The notes beneath the pieces are model-generated. The model made no database searches. It was not told where the DNA came from and worked only from the letters and a program-made list of their open reading frames with translations. This document shows positions 6,935 to 14,977 of a stretch of DNA of 15,950 bases, piece after piece. This DNA is from an uncultured Eubacteriales bacterium. Lineage in GTDB: Bacteria; Bacillota; Clostridia; Oscillospirales; Acutalibacteraceae. The position numbers and the translations under genes were made by a program. The stretch spans positions 1 through 15,950 of the forward strand of contig ONRO01000259.1 in assembly GCA_900320235.1 (NCBI GenBank), written 5' to 3'. Every line of letters starts with the position of its first letter. Within the stretch, counting starts at the first letter, position 1.

Positions 6935-8984
6935 GATATTGGCTCCTGCAGGCGGTGAGGAATCCGTTTATCCTGCTGTCAGGACAGGAGCAGATGCGAT
7001 TTATATAGGAGCTTCGCGCTTCAGTGCAAGGACATCTGCACATAATTTTGATAATGAACAGCTTGAACGTGTTGTGCGTTATTGTCACCGCTGCGGCACA
7101 GCTGTTCATCTTGCATGTAATACTCTTGTGCATGATGATGAGATCAATGCTGCAATGGAGCTTATTGAATTTGCGTGCAGTATCGGAGTGGACGCTCTGA
7201 TAATGCAGGATACCGGGCTTATTTCACTTGTACGCAAAAGTGCGCCTGAAATGCCTGTACATGGCTCGACGCAGCTTTCTGTGCATACACTTAAGGGTGT
7301 GCAGTATCTTGCAAAGCTGGGACTGACAAGAGCTGTTCTTTCAAGGGAGCTTTCAAGAGAACAGATAAAAGAAATCGCAAAAAGCAGTCCGATCGAGCTT
7401 GAGGTTTTTGTTCATGGTGCGCTTTGCATGAGTGTATCCGGACAGTGCTATTTCAGTGCAATGCTTGGCTCGAGAAGCGGAAACAGAGGTTCCTGCGCTC
7501 AGCCGTGCAGGCTGCCCTTTACTGTAAAGGGAGGAACAGGACATGATCTGAGCCTCAAGGATCTTTCAATAATAGATCATCTGCAAGAGCTTGAACAGAT
7601 GGGTATAGCTTCTGCAAAGATTGAGGGAAGAATGAAACGACCGGAATATGTTGCGGCGGCTGTTACAGCCTGCCGTGAAAGCCTTGATAATGGCGTTGTT
7701 TCAGAAGAATCTAGACAAAGACTGATGTCAGTTTTTTCCCGTTCAGGATTTACAGACGGCTATTATGAAGGAAAAACGGGCAGGGAAATGTTCGGCATAC
7801 GTTCAAAGGATAATGTCGAAGCTGCTGACAGCCGTGTATTTGCGGAAATACATGAGCTTTACAAGAAAGAAAGACAGCATATTCCGGTATGCTTTGAAAT
7901 AAAGATAAAAGAAGGCTGTCCAGTTACTCTTTCAGCTAAAGACAGCGATAACAATTCAGCTGAAGTATCAGGCCCTGTTCCGGAGAAAGCTCTCAAAACA
8001 GCAATAGATAATTCACGCTGTGGAAAAAGCCTTTCAAAAACCGGAGGTACTCCTTATGTGCTTGGAAAGCTTGAATCGACAATCGATGATGGATTGTCCG
8101 TATCAGGCTCTGTTATCAATGCAATGCGTTCAGAGTGTCTTTCTATAATTGATGAAAAAAGGGAAAAGCCCGGACAGCGTTCATTTAATGCAGCGAATCG
8201 TCATGATAATTGTACAAGAGCAGCTGTGCATCCTGAAGGATACAGGGTACGTTTCCCCGATGATGATATTTCGGACAGCTTCCTTGACAGTGATCTTATC
8301 TATGTACCGTACACGCTCAGTGATAAAAAACTTGATGAACTTATGAACAGGGGGTTTGCTGTTGCGATTGATGTACCCAGGGGTCTTTTCGGCATTGAAA
8401 ATAAAGTCTTTGAAAGGCTTGAGAAAATACAGCAGCTTGGAATAAACGAAGTATTTGCAAATAACGTAGCAGTAATAGAAATGGCACATGAGCTGGGAAT
8501 GGATATACATGGCGGTTTTGGTCTTAATATTGCAAATACTGAGTCTGTAATATGGGCTGAAAAACAGGGAATGCTTGATTGTGAGGTATCCTTCGAGCTG
8601 ACTCTTGAGCAGATATCAAAGCTTGGCGGAACACTTCCGATCGGCATAATTTCCTCCGGCAGGCTTCCGCTTATGCTTACAAGGAACTGTCCCGCAATGA
8701 ATGATGGCAAGGGCTGCAAGCAATGCAGAAAAGCTCCGGTTCTGCGTGACAGAAAGGGAATAGATTTCCCGATGAAATGCTTTGGCAGCTGTACAGAGAT
8801 CCTGAACAGCGTACCGCTTTTTATGGCAGACAGAAGACATGAAATGCGTGGTATTGATTTTGAGGTGATCAGATTCAGTACAGAAAGCCCTGAGGAAAGA
8901 GAAAGCCTTCTTAAAATGCATCGTCATCAAAAAGCGCCTGACAGCGGTTTTACAAGAGGACTTTATTATCGTGGGGTTGAATGA
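6921..8984 (+). CDS. U32 family peptidase-like protein (RlhA/PrtC type with DUF3656-like middle)
   Basis: 687 residues. The start was set at ATG 6921, where the family N-terminus begins (MARLEILAPAGGEES); the in-frame TTG at 6897 would add eight unlike residues. It overlaps zapA by 14 bases and has no clear ribosome binding site, suggesting translational coupling. Residues 1-280 form the U32 TIM-barrel-like domain with GADAIYIGA, the VHGALCMS motif and four cysteines at 169, 176, 192 and 196, the pattern linked to an Fe-S cluster in this family. A middle region (about 300-430) resembles DUF3656. The C-terminal part has a second cysteine group (CPAMNDGKGCKQC and CFGSC). E. coli relatives such as RlhA and TrhP hydroxylate RNA bases, so RNA modification is more likely than proteolysis, despite the family name. 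The exact substrate is undetermined. Confidence 0.9.
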   Translation: MARLEILAPAGGEESVYPAVRTGADAIYIGASRFSARTSAHNFDNEQLERVVRYCHRCGTAVHLACNTLVHDDEINAAMELIEFACSIGVDALIMQDTGLISLVRKSAPEMPVHGSTQLSVHTLKGVQYLAKLGLTRAVLSRELSREQIKEIAKSSPIELEVFVHGALCMSVSGQCYFSAMLGSRSGNRGSCAQPCRLPFTVKGGTGHDLSLKDLSIIDHLQELEQMGIASAKIEGRMKRPEYVAAAVTACRESLDNGVVSEESRQRLMSVFSRSGFTDGYYEGKTGREMFGIRSKDNVEAADSRVFAEIHELYKKERQHIPVCFEIKIKEGCPVTLSAKDSDNNSAEVSGPVPEKALKTAIDNSRCGKSLSKTGGTPYVLGKLESTIDDGLSVSGSVINAMRSECLSIIDEKREKPGQRSFNAANRHDNCTRAAVHPEGYRVRFPDDDISDSFLDSDLIYVPYTLSDKKLDELMNRGFAVAIDVPRGLFGIENKVFERLEKIQQLGINEVFANNVAVIEMAHELGMDIHGGFGLNIANTESVIWAEKQGMLDCEVSFELTLEQISKLGGTLPIGIISSGRLPLMLTRNCPAMNDGKGCKQCRKAPVLRDRKGIDFPMKCFGSCTEILNSVPLFMADRRHEMRGIDFEVIRFSTESPEERESLLKMHRHQKAPDSGFTRGLYYRGVE

Positions 8985-9004
8985 TTGAGGTTGAAGGAGA
9001 AGAT

Positions 9005-9454
9005 ATGATGGAAAAAAAGGTAAAGATAAAAAAACTGAGAGAAAATGCTGTTGTTCCGAAAAGAGCAACCGAGGGTTCTGCGGGAGCGGATCTTTATGCC
9101 TGCTGTGATGATCCGGTTGAGATTAAACCAGGTTCGCTTGTAATGATACCGACAGGTATAGCAATTGAACTGCCTGAAAAAGACCTTGCAGCATTTCTTT
9201 TTGCAAGAAGCGGATTAGGAGTAAAACATGGTATCTGCCTTGCGAACGGCGTTGGAGTAATCGACAGCGATTACCGCGGAGAAATATGTGTGGGTCTGTG
9301 TAATGTATCTGACAAGGATTATACAGTCAGCCCCGGAGAAAGAATTGCTCAGATGGTAATAATGCCTGTTGTCTGCGCAGAGTTTGTTCAGGTTCAGCAG
9401 CTGGGTGAAACAGAAAGAGGCAGCGGCGGATTCGGTTCGACCGGAAAGGTATGA
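9005..9454 (+). CDS. dut: dUTP diphosphatase (trimeric dUTPase)
   Basis: Hydrolyses dUTP to dUMP and pyrophosphate, keeping uracil out of DNA and supplying dUMP for thymidylate synthesis. All five trimeric dUTPase motifs are present in order: GSAGADLYA, ARSGLGVKHG, GVIDSDYRGE (catalytic Asp), ERIAQMVIMP and the C-terminal RGSGGFGSTG that closes over the substrate. Length is 149 residues, normal for the family. AAGGAGA (8994-9000) fixes the start at ATG 9005 or the adjacent ATG 9008. The in-frame ATG at 8981, overlapping the U32 stop as ATGA, lies upstream of that site and would add eight unlike residues. It is the third gene of the zapA operon. Confidence 0.96.
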   Translation: MMEKKVKIKKLRENAVVPKRATEGSAGADLYACCDDPVEIKPGSLVMIPTGIAIELPEKDLAAFLFARSGLGVKHGICLANGVGVIDSDYRGEICVGLCNVSDKDYTVSPGERIAQMVIMPVVCAEFVQVQQLGETERGSGGFGSTGKV

Positions 9455-9462
9455 ATGAAAGA

Positions 9463-9492
9463 CATAATGTGTAAAAAGCTTTTAACATTATG
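9463..9492. repeat. AT-rich inverted repeat after dut
   Basis: CATAATGT (9463-9470) pairs with ACATTATG (9485-9492). After a bulged G, TAAAA (9472-9476) pairs with TTTTA (9480-9484) around an AGC loop, 13 pairs in all. It starts 8 bases after the dut stop and lacks a following T-run, so it is a poor intrinsic terminator. It may be a transcript end stabiliser or a protein-binding palindrome. Confidence 0.4.
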
Positions 9493-9575
9493 CGGATTTG
9501 TAAAACAAAAAATTTTTCCGTCTGCCATTATTATTTGTATATAAAAACAAAAGTTTAATTATTTCAAAATTTTTA

Positions 9576-9604
9576 TTGTTATTATTTTGGTAAAAGGGTA
9601 TAAT
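9576..9604 (+). promoter_or_regulatory. Promoter of mreB
   Basis: TTGTTA (9576-9581) and a perfect TATAAT (9599-9604) are spaced 17 bases apart. The predicted start near 9611 gives a leader of about 72 bases before the mreB ATG. The surrounding sequence is strongly AT-rich. Confidence 0.65.
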
Positions 9605-9682
9605 ATAAGTTGAGATTTTTTGGAATTAAAAGGATGGAAGAACGTCAGGTTAATAGCTGATGCTTGGAAGAGGGATAGAGAT

Positions 9683-10684
9683 ATGTTTTCAAAGGATATA
9701 GGAATAGATCTCGGAACGGCGAATACACTTGTGTATATCAAGGGCAAAGGTATCGTAATGAGAGAGCCGTCTGTTGTTGCTGTTGATGTGAGAAATGATA
9801 AGGTGGTTGCAGTCGGAACAGACGCTAAGGAAATGATAGGAAGAACCCCCGGTTCAATAGTAGCAGTAAGACCGCTAAAAGATGGTGTTATAGCGGATTT
9901 TGATATTACTGCAACAATGCTCAACAGATTTATAAGAATGGTAATAAAATCTACTTTTCTTGCAAAACCAAGAGTCATTGTATGTATACCGTCGGGTGTT
10001 ACAGATGTTGAAAGAAGAGCAGTTACAGATGCAATGCATCGCGCAGGAATAAAGCAGGTTGAGCTGATTGAAGAACCGATGGCAGCAGCTATGGGTGCCG
10101 GACTGCCTGTAAGTGAGCCTGAGGGCAGTATGGTTGTCGATATCGGCGGAGGAACCTCAGAGGTAGCTGTGATTTCATTTGATGATATTGTTACGGCCTG
10201 CTCAGTCAGAGTTGCAGGAGATAAATTTGACGAATCAATAATACAGTATGTCAAGAAGAAATATAATCTGCTTATCGGTGAACGAACTGCTGAAGAAATC
10301 AAGATAGGAATTGGTTCTGCATATCCGTATGAAGGCGAGGGGACAATGAAGGTAAAAGGCAGAAATCTGGCAGACGGTCTTCCGAAGGATGTCGAGATTG
10401 CTGCTGCTGAGATCAGGGATGCGCTTGCAGATCCGCTGCTTGTCATTATAGAAGCGATCAAGACGACACTTGAGCAGACACCGCCCGAGCTTTCGGCTGA
10501 TATAATTGATAATGGTATCACATTAACCGGTGGCGGTGCATTGCTCAGAGGACTTGATCTTCTTGTATCACAGGAAACAGGAATGCCTGTAAGAACTGCC
10601 GACAGTCCACTTGACTGCGTTGTTGACGGAACTGGAATGAGACTTGAAACTTTTGGTGCAGCAAGCTTTGGCAGAAGAAGATGA
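9683..10684 (+). CDS. mreB: Rod shape-determining protein MreB (bacterial actin)
   Basis: ATP-binding actin homologue that forms membrane-bound filaments directing lateral wall synthesis. It has 333 residues, the usual length. The start at ATG 9683 gives the typical N-terminus MFSKDIGIDLGTANTLVY, with GAAGAGGGA (9667-9675) upstream; the in-frame TTG at 9620 would add 21 unrelated residues. Nucleotide-binding motifs are present: phosphate-1 GIDLGTANTLVY, EEPMAAAMGAG, phosphate-2 DIGGGTSEVAVIS, and adenosine-binding LTGGGALLRG near the C-terminus. It has its own promoter. A hairpin and 210 bases separate it from mreC, so it may be made in excess of the other elongasome parts. A paralogue (mbl, mreBH) cannot be excluded, but the mreCD linkage favours MreB. 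Confidence 0.97.
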   Translation: MFSKDIGIDLGTANTLVYIKGKGIVMREPSVVAVDVRNDKVVAVGTDAKEMIGRTPGSIVAVRPLKDGVIADFDITATMLNRFIRMVIKSTFLAKPRVIVCIPSGVTDVERRAVTDAMHRAGIKQVELIEEPMAAAMGAGLPVSEPEGSMVVDIGGGTSEVAVISFDDIVTACSVRVAGDKFDESIIQYVKKKYNLLIGERTAEEIKIGIGSAYPYEGEGTMKVKGRNLADGLPKDVEIAAAEIRDALADPLLVIIEAIKTTLEQTPPELSADIIDNGITLTGGGALLRGLDLLVSQETGMPVRTADSPLDCVVDGTGMRLETFGAASFGRRR

Positions 10685-10690
10685 ACACAC

Positions 10691-10731
10691 AGGTTTCGTC
10701 CGTGCTTTTTACAGGCATACGGATGAAACCT
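10691..10731 (+). terminator. Terminator-like hairpin between mreB and mreC
   Basis: AGGTTTCGTCCGT (10691-10703) pairs along all 13 positions, one as G-U, with ACGGATGAAACCT (10719-10731). The plus strand continues TTTTGCAATT. It begins 7 bases after the mreB stop. The short U-tract suggests partial termination, letting some transcripts continue into mreCD. Confidence 0.6.
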
Positions 10732-10792
10732 TTTGCAATTGAATTATACTTATTACTCAATAAACCCAGGCTGACAGGAGCAAACAAACTGC

Positions 10793-10821
10793 TTTCGTGC
10801 GTCATTTACTGAGACTATAAT
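10793..10821 (+). promoter_or_regulatory. Possible -10 element upstream of mreC
   Basis: A perfect TATAAT lies at 10816-10821, but the -35 position (10793-10798, TTTCGT) is poor. If used, it would give a leader of about 67 bases for mreC and explain expression past the hairpin after mreB. This is weak evidence. Confidence 0.3.
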
Positions 10822-10894
10822 TTGTTTACTGTATGAATAGTTTTATTCAGTTGTTTCTGATCAGCTGACGATTATTAACATAGGAGGGGAGCAA

Positions 10895-11764
10895 ATGAAA
10901 AGGAGATCCGCAAACGGCATGAAGGTGCTTGTTCTGACGGTATGCGTTCTGCTTGTAGTTGCGCTTGTTACAGCCGGAAACAGTACAATGAACGGCCTTT
11001 TCACCGGACTGGTTTTTGCGCCGCTTCAGAAAGCAGCGGCTGGCTTTACGTCAAGTACAGGCGAAAGTCTGAAATCCCCCGCAGATGCAGAAGAACTTGA
11101 AAAAGAAAATAAAAAGCTCAGGGAAGAAAATAATAAGCTCAGCAGTATGCTTGTGGAATACTACGATCTGAAAAAGGAAAACGAAGAATTATATAAGTTC
11201 TATAACATAAAAAAAGAAAATGATGATTTTTCACTTATTCCGTCAACAGTAATTTCAAGGGATCCAAACGAAAACTTTTATGGTTTTATTCTGGATAAAG
11301 GTTCTCAGGACGGAATATCGGAAAAAGATCCGGTAATGACAGAAAACGGTCTTGTAGGTTTTGTCAGCGAAGTGAATCTTAAATCATGTAAGGTGACAAC
11401 ATTGCTTTCTCCGGATGCTAAGGTTGGCTCTGTCGATAAGAAAACCGAAAATCAGGGTATAATAACCGGTTCACCGGAATATTGTGATGATAATATCACG
11501 GTAATGAAGAATATTTCTGCGCAGAATGAAATGAAGAAGGGTGAAATCGTAGTTACCTCTGGTTACGGCGGTCTTTTCCCAAAAAATGTCAGGATAGGAA
11601 CTGTACGGGAATTGAAATTTGACTATGATGGAATGCCGATTGCTCTTATTGATCCGTCAGAGGATATCAGGACAATATCATCAGCTGCAGTAATCACAAG
11701 CTTCAGCGGCAAGGGCGAAATAAATGAATATAAAAAGTCTTCGCAGGAAAAAACAAAAGAGTGA
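10895..11764 (+). CDS. mreC: Rod shape-determining protein MreC
   Basis: Extracytoplasmic scaffold that links MreB and MreD to the wall synthases. It has 289 residues. A single N-terminal membrane anchor spans about residues 9-29 (VLVLTVCVLLVVALV), followed by a Lys/Glu-rich coiled coil at about 65-110 that mediates dimerisation, and the double beta-barrel region at about 115-275 with FYGFILDKGSQDGI, ENGLVGFVSEV and VVTSGYGGLFPKNVRIG, all typical of MreC. The short C-terminus is Lys/Glu-rich. AGGAGGGG (10882-10889) sits 5 bases before the ATG. It is followed 39 bases later by mreD, presumably in one transcript with PBP2. Confidence 0.95.
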   Translation: MKRRSANGMKVLVLTVCVLLVVALVTAGNSTMNGLFTGLVFAPLQKAAAGFTSSTGESLKSPADAEELEKENKKLREENNKLSSMLVEYYDLKKENEELYKFYNIKKENDDFSLIPSTVISRDPNENFYGFILDKGSQDGISEKDPVMTENGLVGFVSEVNLKSCKVTTLLSPDAKVGSVDKKTENQGIITGSPEYCDDNITVMKNISAQNEMKKGEIVVTSGYGGLFPKNVRIGTVRELKFDYDGMPIALIDPSEDIRTISSAAVITSFSGKGEINEYKKSSQEKTKE

Positions 11765-11803
11765 TATTCCCTTGAAATGTAAGAAACCGAAAGAGAGAGC
11801 ATT

Positions 11804-12310
11804 ATGAACAGATACAGGATAATAAGATATCTTGCTTTTTTTCTTGAAATAATTCTTTGTTATATTATTCAGACAACACCAGGACTGACACTCGAGGTAT
11901 TCGGAGGCCGTCCTGTACTTCTGATACCGCTTGCAATAACCTTTGCAGCCTTTGAGGAAGAGATACCTGCTATTTTCTTAGGAGTTATCTGCGGATTGCT
12001 TTCTGATACAGGTTACAGCGGTCCGGTGGGTTACTATGCAATCGCACTTGCTATTCTATGCTATACGGTAAGCGTATTAATGGCAAACTATATCCATACC
12101 AATCTGCTTACAATAATGATCATATCTACACTCAGCATACCGCTGATAATAGCCGGACAGTTCCTGATGTTCTATATTGCAGCAGGCTATCAGAATGCAG
12201 GTGAGTATTTTACAGCACATTATATTTCAAGAATAGTATATACATGGGCATTTGTTCCCGTTGTATACGGAATAAACAGGTTTATTGCTGCAAGAACTGC
12301 GGCGGAATAA
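11804..12310 (+). CDS. mreD: Rod shape-determining protein MreD
   Basis: Small integral membrane protein of the elongasome that works with MreC in activating PBP2-RodA. It has 168 residues, almost wholly hydrophobic, with about five to six membrane segments. The pattern of a first helix ending in QTTPGL, then RPVLLIPLAITFA, and the GVICGLLSDTGYSGPVG turn fits the MreD family. The start ATG has only a GAGAGAG purine run upstream. The position between mreC and the PBP2 gene strongly supports the call; sequence similarity alone in this family is low. Confidence 0.9.
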   Translation: MNRYRIIRYLAFFLEIILCYIIQTTPGLTLEVFGGRPVLLIPLAITFAAFEEEIPAIFLGVICGLLSDTGYSGPVGYYAIALAILCYTVSVLMANYIHTNLLTIMIISTLSIPLIIAGQFLMFYIAAGYQNAGEYFTAHYISRIVYTWAFVPVVYGINRFIAARTAAE

Positions 12311-12331
12311 AATAAAGAAGGAGTAGGGCAT

Positions 12332-14335
12332 ATGGGAACCAGACTCGAAAAATGGCGTTATGCCCTGATAATGATAATAATACTGATCGTTACAGCAGTG
12401 TTTTGCGCAAGGCTGTTTCAGTGGCAGATAAGAGAGAACGTCATTTATGAGGATATAGCACTGACTTCAACAGAATATACTATAAAAACAGATGCCGTCA
12501 GAGGCGAAATATTTGATGTAAACGGCGTAGCACTTGCTCAGAATCAGACAGGCTATAAAATCACGATAAATAAGATATTTACACCTGATGACAAGTTGAA
12601 TGAGTGTATACTAAAACTTATTACATTAACTGAAAAATGCGGATGTAAATGGTTTGATGAGCTGCCTGTCAGACTTGACAGCGAGGGAAATTATTATTTT
12701 GAAGAAAAAAGAGAAGCAGATATCGCTGATTTGAAAAGCAAGGATAATCTTAATATGAATCCTTATTCGACAGCTGAAGAATGTATGTCAAGGCTTATAG
12801 AAAAATACGACTGCAGAATAAATGATAAAAAGCGACAGTATGATATAATAAGCGTAAGATATAACATGGATAAAAACGGCTATTCCAGAAGCAAGCCATA
12901 TGTTTTTTCAGATGATCTTGATGAAACATCAATGAATATCATCACAGAAAATGTCCAGAGTTATCCGGGAGTCGAGATAATAGCAGGTGCCGTAAGAAAA
13001 TATGTAAATGGAAAAGCAGCGCCGCATCTTGTCGGAGTGACCGGACTTATTTCAGCAGAGGAATATGACGAACTTGAGAAAAAAGGCTATGCATATAACG
13101 ATTATGTAGGTAAGCTCGGTATAGAGTATGCATATGAGGATCAGCTCAGAGGAAAAGAGGGCAGCAAGACTTATGAGGTCAGTCCGGACGGAACAGCTTC
13201 ATTGAAGTCTACACAGGATTCGCAGCCCGGAAATTCAGTTTATCTGACTGTTGATTCACATTATCAGGAGATAGCACAGAAAGCTCTCAAGGAAGCTGTC
13301 GATGAAGCACATGCTTATGCGAAATCTACGGGAGAAAAATATACAGGCGAAGACTGTGTGGGTGCTGCTGTTGTGGTATTGAATGTAAAGGATTTTTCAG
13401 TGCTGTGTGCAGCAAATTACCCGAGCTATGATCTTGCCGATTATTATAAAAACTATGATAAGCTGATCGAAACAAAGGGTGACCCTCTTGTAAATCGTGC
13501 ATTTAATGGTGCGCTTGCACCCGGATCGACATTTAAGCCGATGGTTGCGTCAGCTGCACTTGAAGAGGGTGCTATCACAACAAAAACGAGAATAAACTGT
13601 GAGGGTATTTATACAAAGGGCGGACTAAAGCTCAGATGTATGAATGTACACGGTTCGCTTAATGTATATGAAGGGATAAGGGATTCATGTAATGTGTTTT
13701 TTGCAGAAACTGCAAGATTACTTGGTATTGAAAAGATGAATACTTATTCAAAACGCTGTGGACTCGGGGTCAAAACCGGAGTTGAAATAGGAGAAAGCTC
13801 AGGAACACTTGCAGGACCTGAGTACAGCGAGCTTATGGGTTCTGATTGGTTTGAAACATCAGTATCTCCGGCTGGAATCGGTCAGTCTGATAATCAGTTC
13901 ACGCCTTTGCAGCTTGCCACATATGTTGCGACTATCGCAAATAATGGTGTCAGACTCAAGACTCATATTGTCGATAAGATAACCGATTTTTCCGGAAAAA
14001 AGGTTGTATTTCAGAGCAAGGCTGAGGAAATAGACAATATGGGAGTAAGCGAAGCAAACCTCATAGAGGTTCGCAAGGCAATGAATATGGCAACAAACAA
14101 CTATGATTCAATGACAGGATTTCCGATGCAGATCGGCGGTAAAACAGGTACTGCAGAGAATTCAGGTTCTGACCATGCGAATTTCATCTGTTTTGCACCT
14201 TATGATAAACCACAGATAGCGATAGCTGTTATGGTGGAGCACGGTGCGAAAAGCTATGTTGCAGTAAACGTGGCAAAAAAAATCATGACCGAGTATTTTG
14301 GATTAAAAACTGATGATGATAAAAAAACTGAATAA
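12332..14335 (+). CDS. mrdA: Class B penicillin-binding protein 2 (elongasome transpeptidase)
   Basis: DD-transpeptidase that cross-links new peptidoglycan in the side wall together with a RodA glycosyltransferase. It has 667 residues: a short cytoplasmic tail, one membrane anchor (about residues 11-30), a dimerisation/pedestal region (about 50-290, with VRGEIFDVNGVALAQN), and a C-terminal transpeptidase domain. All three catalytic motifs are present: SxxK as STFK with the nucleophile Ser399 and Lys402, SCN at 452-454, and KTG at 604-606. AAGGAG (12318-12323) precedes the ATG by 8 bases. It is 21 bases after mreD, the last gene of the operon. A FtsI-like role is less likely because of the mreBCD linkage and the absence of a PASTA domain. 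rodA is not in the window. Confidence 0.94.
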   Translation: MGTRLEKWRYALIMIIILIVTAVFCARLFQWQIRENVIYEDIALTSTEYTIKTDAVRGEIFDVNGVALAQNQTGYKITINKIFTPDDKLNECILKLITLTEKCGCKWFDELPVRLDSEGNYYFEEKREADIADLKSKDNLNMNPYSTAEECMSRLIEKYDCRINDKKRQYDIISVRYNMDKNGYSRSKPYVFSDDLDETSMNIITENVQSYPGVEIIAGAVRKYVNGKAAPHLVGVTGLISAEEYDELEKKGYAYNDYVGKLGIEYAYEDQLRGKEGSKTYEVSPDGTASLKSTQDSQPGNSVYLTVDSHYQEIAQKALKEAVDEAHAYAKSTGEKYTGEDCVGAAVVVLNVKDFSVLCAANYPSYDLADYYKNYDKLIETKGDPLVNRAFNGALAPGSTFKPMVASAALEEGAITTKTRINCEGIYTKGGLKLRCMNVHGSLNVYEGIRDSCNVFFAETARLLGIEKMNTYSKRCGLGVKTGVEIGESSGTLAGPEYSELMGSDWFETSVSPAGIGQSDNQFTPLQLATYVATIANNGVRLKTHIVDKITDFSGKKVVFQSKAEEIDNMGVSEANLIEVRKAMNMATNNYDSMTGFPMQIGGKTGTAENSGSDHANFICFAPYDKPQIAIAVMVEHGAKSYVAVNVAKKIMTEYFGLKTDDDKKTE

Positions 14336-14368
14336 TAGTATAAAGATATGGTTATGATATTATGTCCG

Positions 14369-14408
14369 TCAGTTTTCAGATAATAGCTAAGTATAAAAGG
14401 AAAACTGA
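14369..14408 (+). other. Secondary inverted repeat after the PBP2 gene
   Basis: TCAGTTTTC (14369-14377) is complementary to GAAAACTGA (14400-14408) over nine bases with a 22-base loop. It lies between the PBP2 stop and the main terminator and has no T-run. It is likely part of the 3' end structure, with little else to say. Confidence 0.3.
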
Positions 14409-14425
14409 GGCGTTAAGCGTAAAAA

Positions 14426-14475
14426 AATAACCCGGATACTATCCTTGAAGGAAGTATCCGGGATTATTATTTTGA
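14426..14475. terminator. Bidirectional terminator between PBP2 gene and mgsA
   Basis: CCCGGATACT (14431-14440) pairs perfectly with AGTATCCGGG (14453-14462). Inside, TCCT (14442-14445) pairs with AGGA (14449-14452), giving an almost continuous stem. Plus-strand transcripts continue ATTATTATTTT and minus-strand transcripts TTATTTTTTT. It serves convergent genes on both sides and is stronger for mgsA. Confidence 0.9.
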
Positions 14476-14516
14476 ATAATAGAATCAGGTTTGTTAATGA
14501 GAATGCGGTATAATAG

Positions 14517-14915
14517 TCAGGCTCTGACAATATTACGCCAATCAAGATCTCCTCTTTCGAGACCGTGTATAAGTACCTCTCCAGTTGCGATATTCGTAGC
14601 AACAGGAATGTTATGCATGTCACAAAGTCTGAGAAGATTCATGTCGTTTGGTTCGTGTGGCTTAGGATTAAGCGGATCACGAAGGAAAATGAGCATATCA
14701 ATCTCATTGAATGCAATTCTTGCTGCTATCTGCTGATCGCCACCCTGACTGCCGCCGAGAAATCTCTGTATTTCAAGACCGGTTGCTTCTGCAACCATTT
14801 TGCCTGTTGTACCTGTTGCACAGAGATTATGTCTGCTCAGAATTCCGCAATATGCAATGCAGAACTGAACCATAAGCTCTTTTTTTGCGTCATGGGCTAT
14901 CAACGCTATATTCAT
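14517..14915 (-). CDS. mgsA: Methylglyoxal synthase
   Basis: Converts dihydroxyacetone phosphate to methylglyoxal and phosphate, a glycolytic bypass that frees phosphate. It has 132 residues. ATG 14913-14915 was chosen because GGAGGAGA (14928 to 14921) lies 5 bases upstream; the ATG at 14930 overlaps that site. A gap-free match to E. coli MgsA over the active-site part places His8, Asp9, Asp60, Asp80 and His87 at E. coli His19, Asp20, Asp71, Asp91 and His98. The equivalent of Asp101, however, is Asn90, followed by Asp91. The ATGTTGK phosphate-loop region and GGDQQIA are intact. It lies 51 bases after minD on the same strand. The family call is secure; full activity is uncertain because of Asn90. 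Confidence 0.93.
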   Translation of the reverse strand: MNIALIAHDAKKELMVQFCIAYCGILSRHNLCATGTTGKMVAEATGLEIQRFLGGSQGGDQQIAARIAFNEIDMLIFLRDPLNPKPHEPNDMNLLRLCDMHNIPVATNIATGEVLIHGLERGDLDWRNIVRA

Positions 14916-14947
14916 ATATATCTCCTCCATTTGTGATAATATAATAA

Positions 14948-14977
14948 TAAATAATAAAATACAAAATTAAATGTCAA
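14948..14977 (-). promoter_or_regulatory. Possible internal promoter for mgsA
   Basis: On the minus strand a perfect TTGACA (14977 to 14972), formed by the last codons of minD, stands 18 bases before TATTTA (14953 to 14948) in a wholly AT spacer. The -10 match is poor, so this is only a candidate for mgsA expression independent of minD. Confidence 0.3.

Noticed and set aside
8981..9004. Upstream dut start at the ATGA overlap with the U32 stop
   Set aside because: The clear ribosome site AAGGAGA lies downstream of it and fits ATG 9005/9008; the extra eight residues do not resemble dUTPase.
9620..9682. TTG start extending MreB by 21 residues
   Set aside because: The family N-terminus begins at MFSKDIGIDLG, with a purine-rich ribosome site directly before that ATG.
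9559..10521. Long 320-codon minus-strand open frame over mreB
   Set aside because: It is the antisense shadow of mreB: Ser/Ile-rich, no family resemblance, no ribosome site, and it covers the mreB promoter.
14916..14930. Upstream ATG for mgsA at 14930
   Set aside because: It overlaps the GGAGGAGA ribosome site that serves ATG 14915, where the conserved MNIALIAHD sequence starts.
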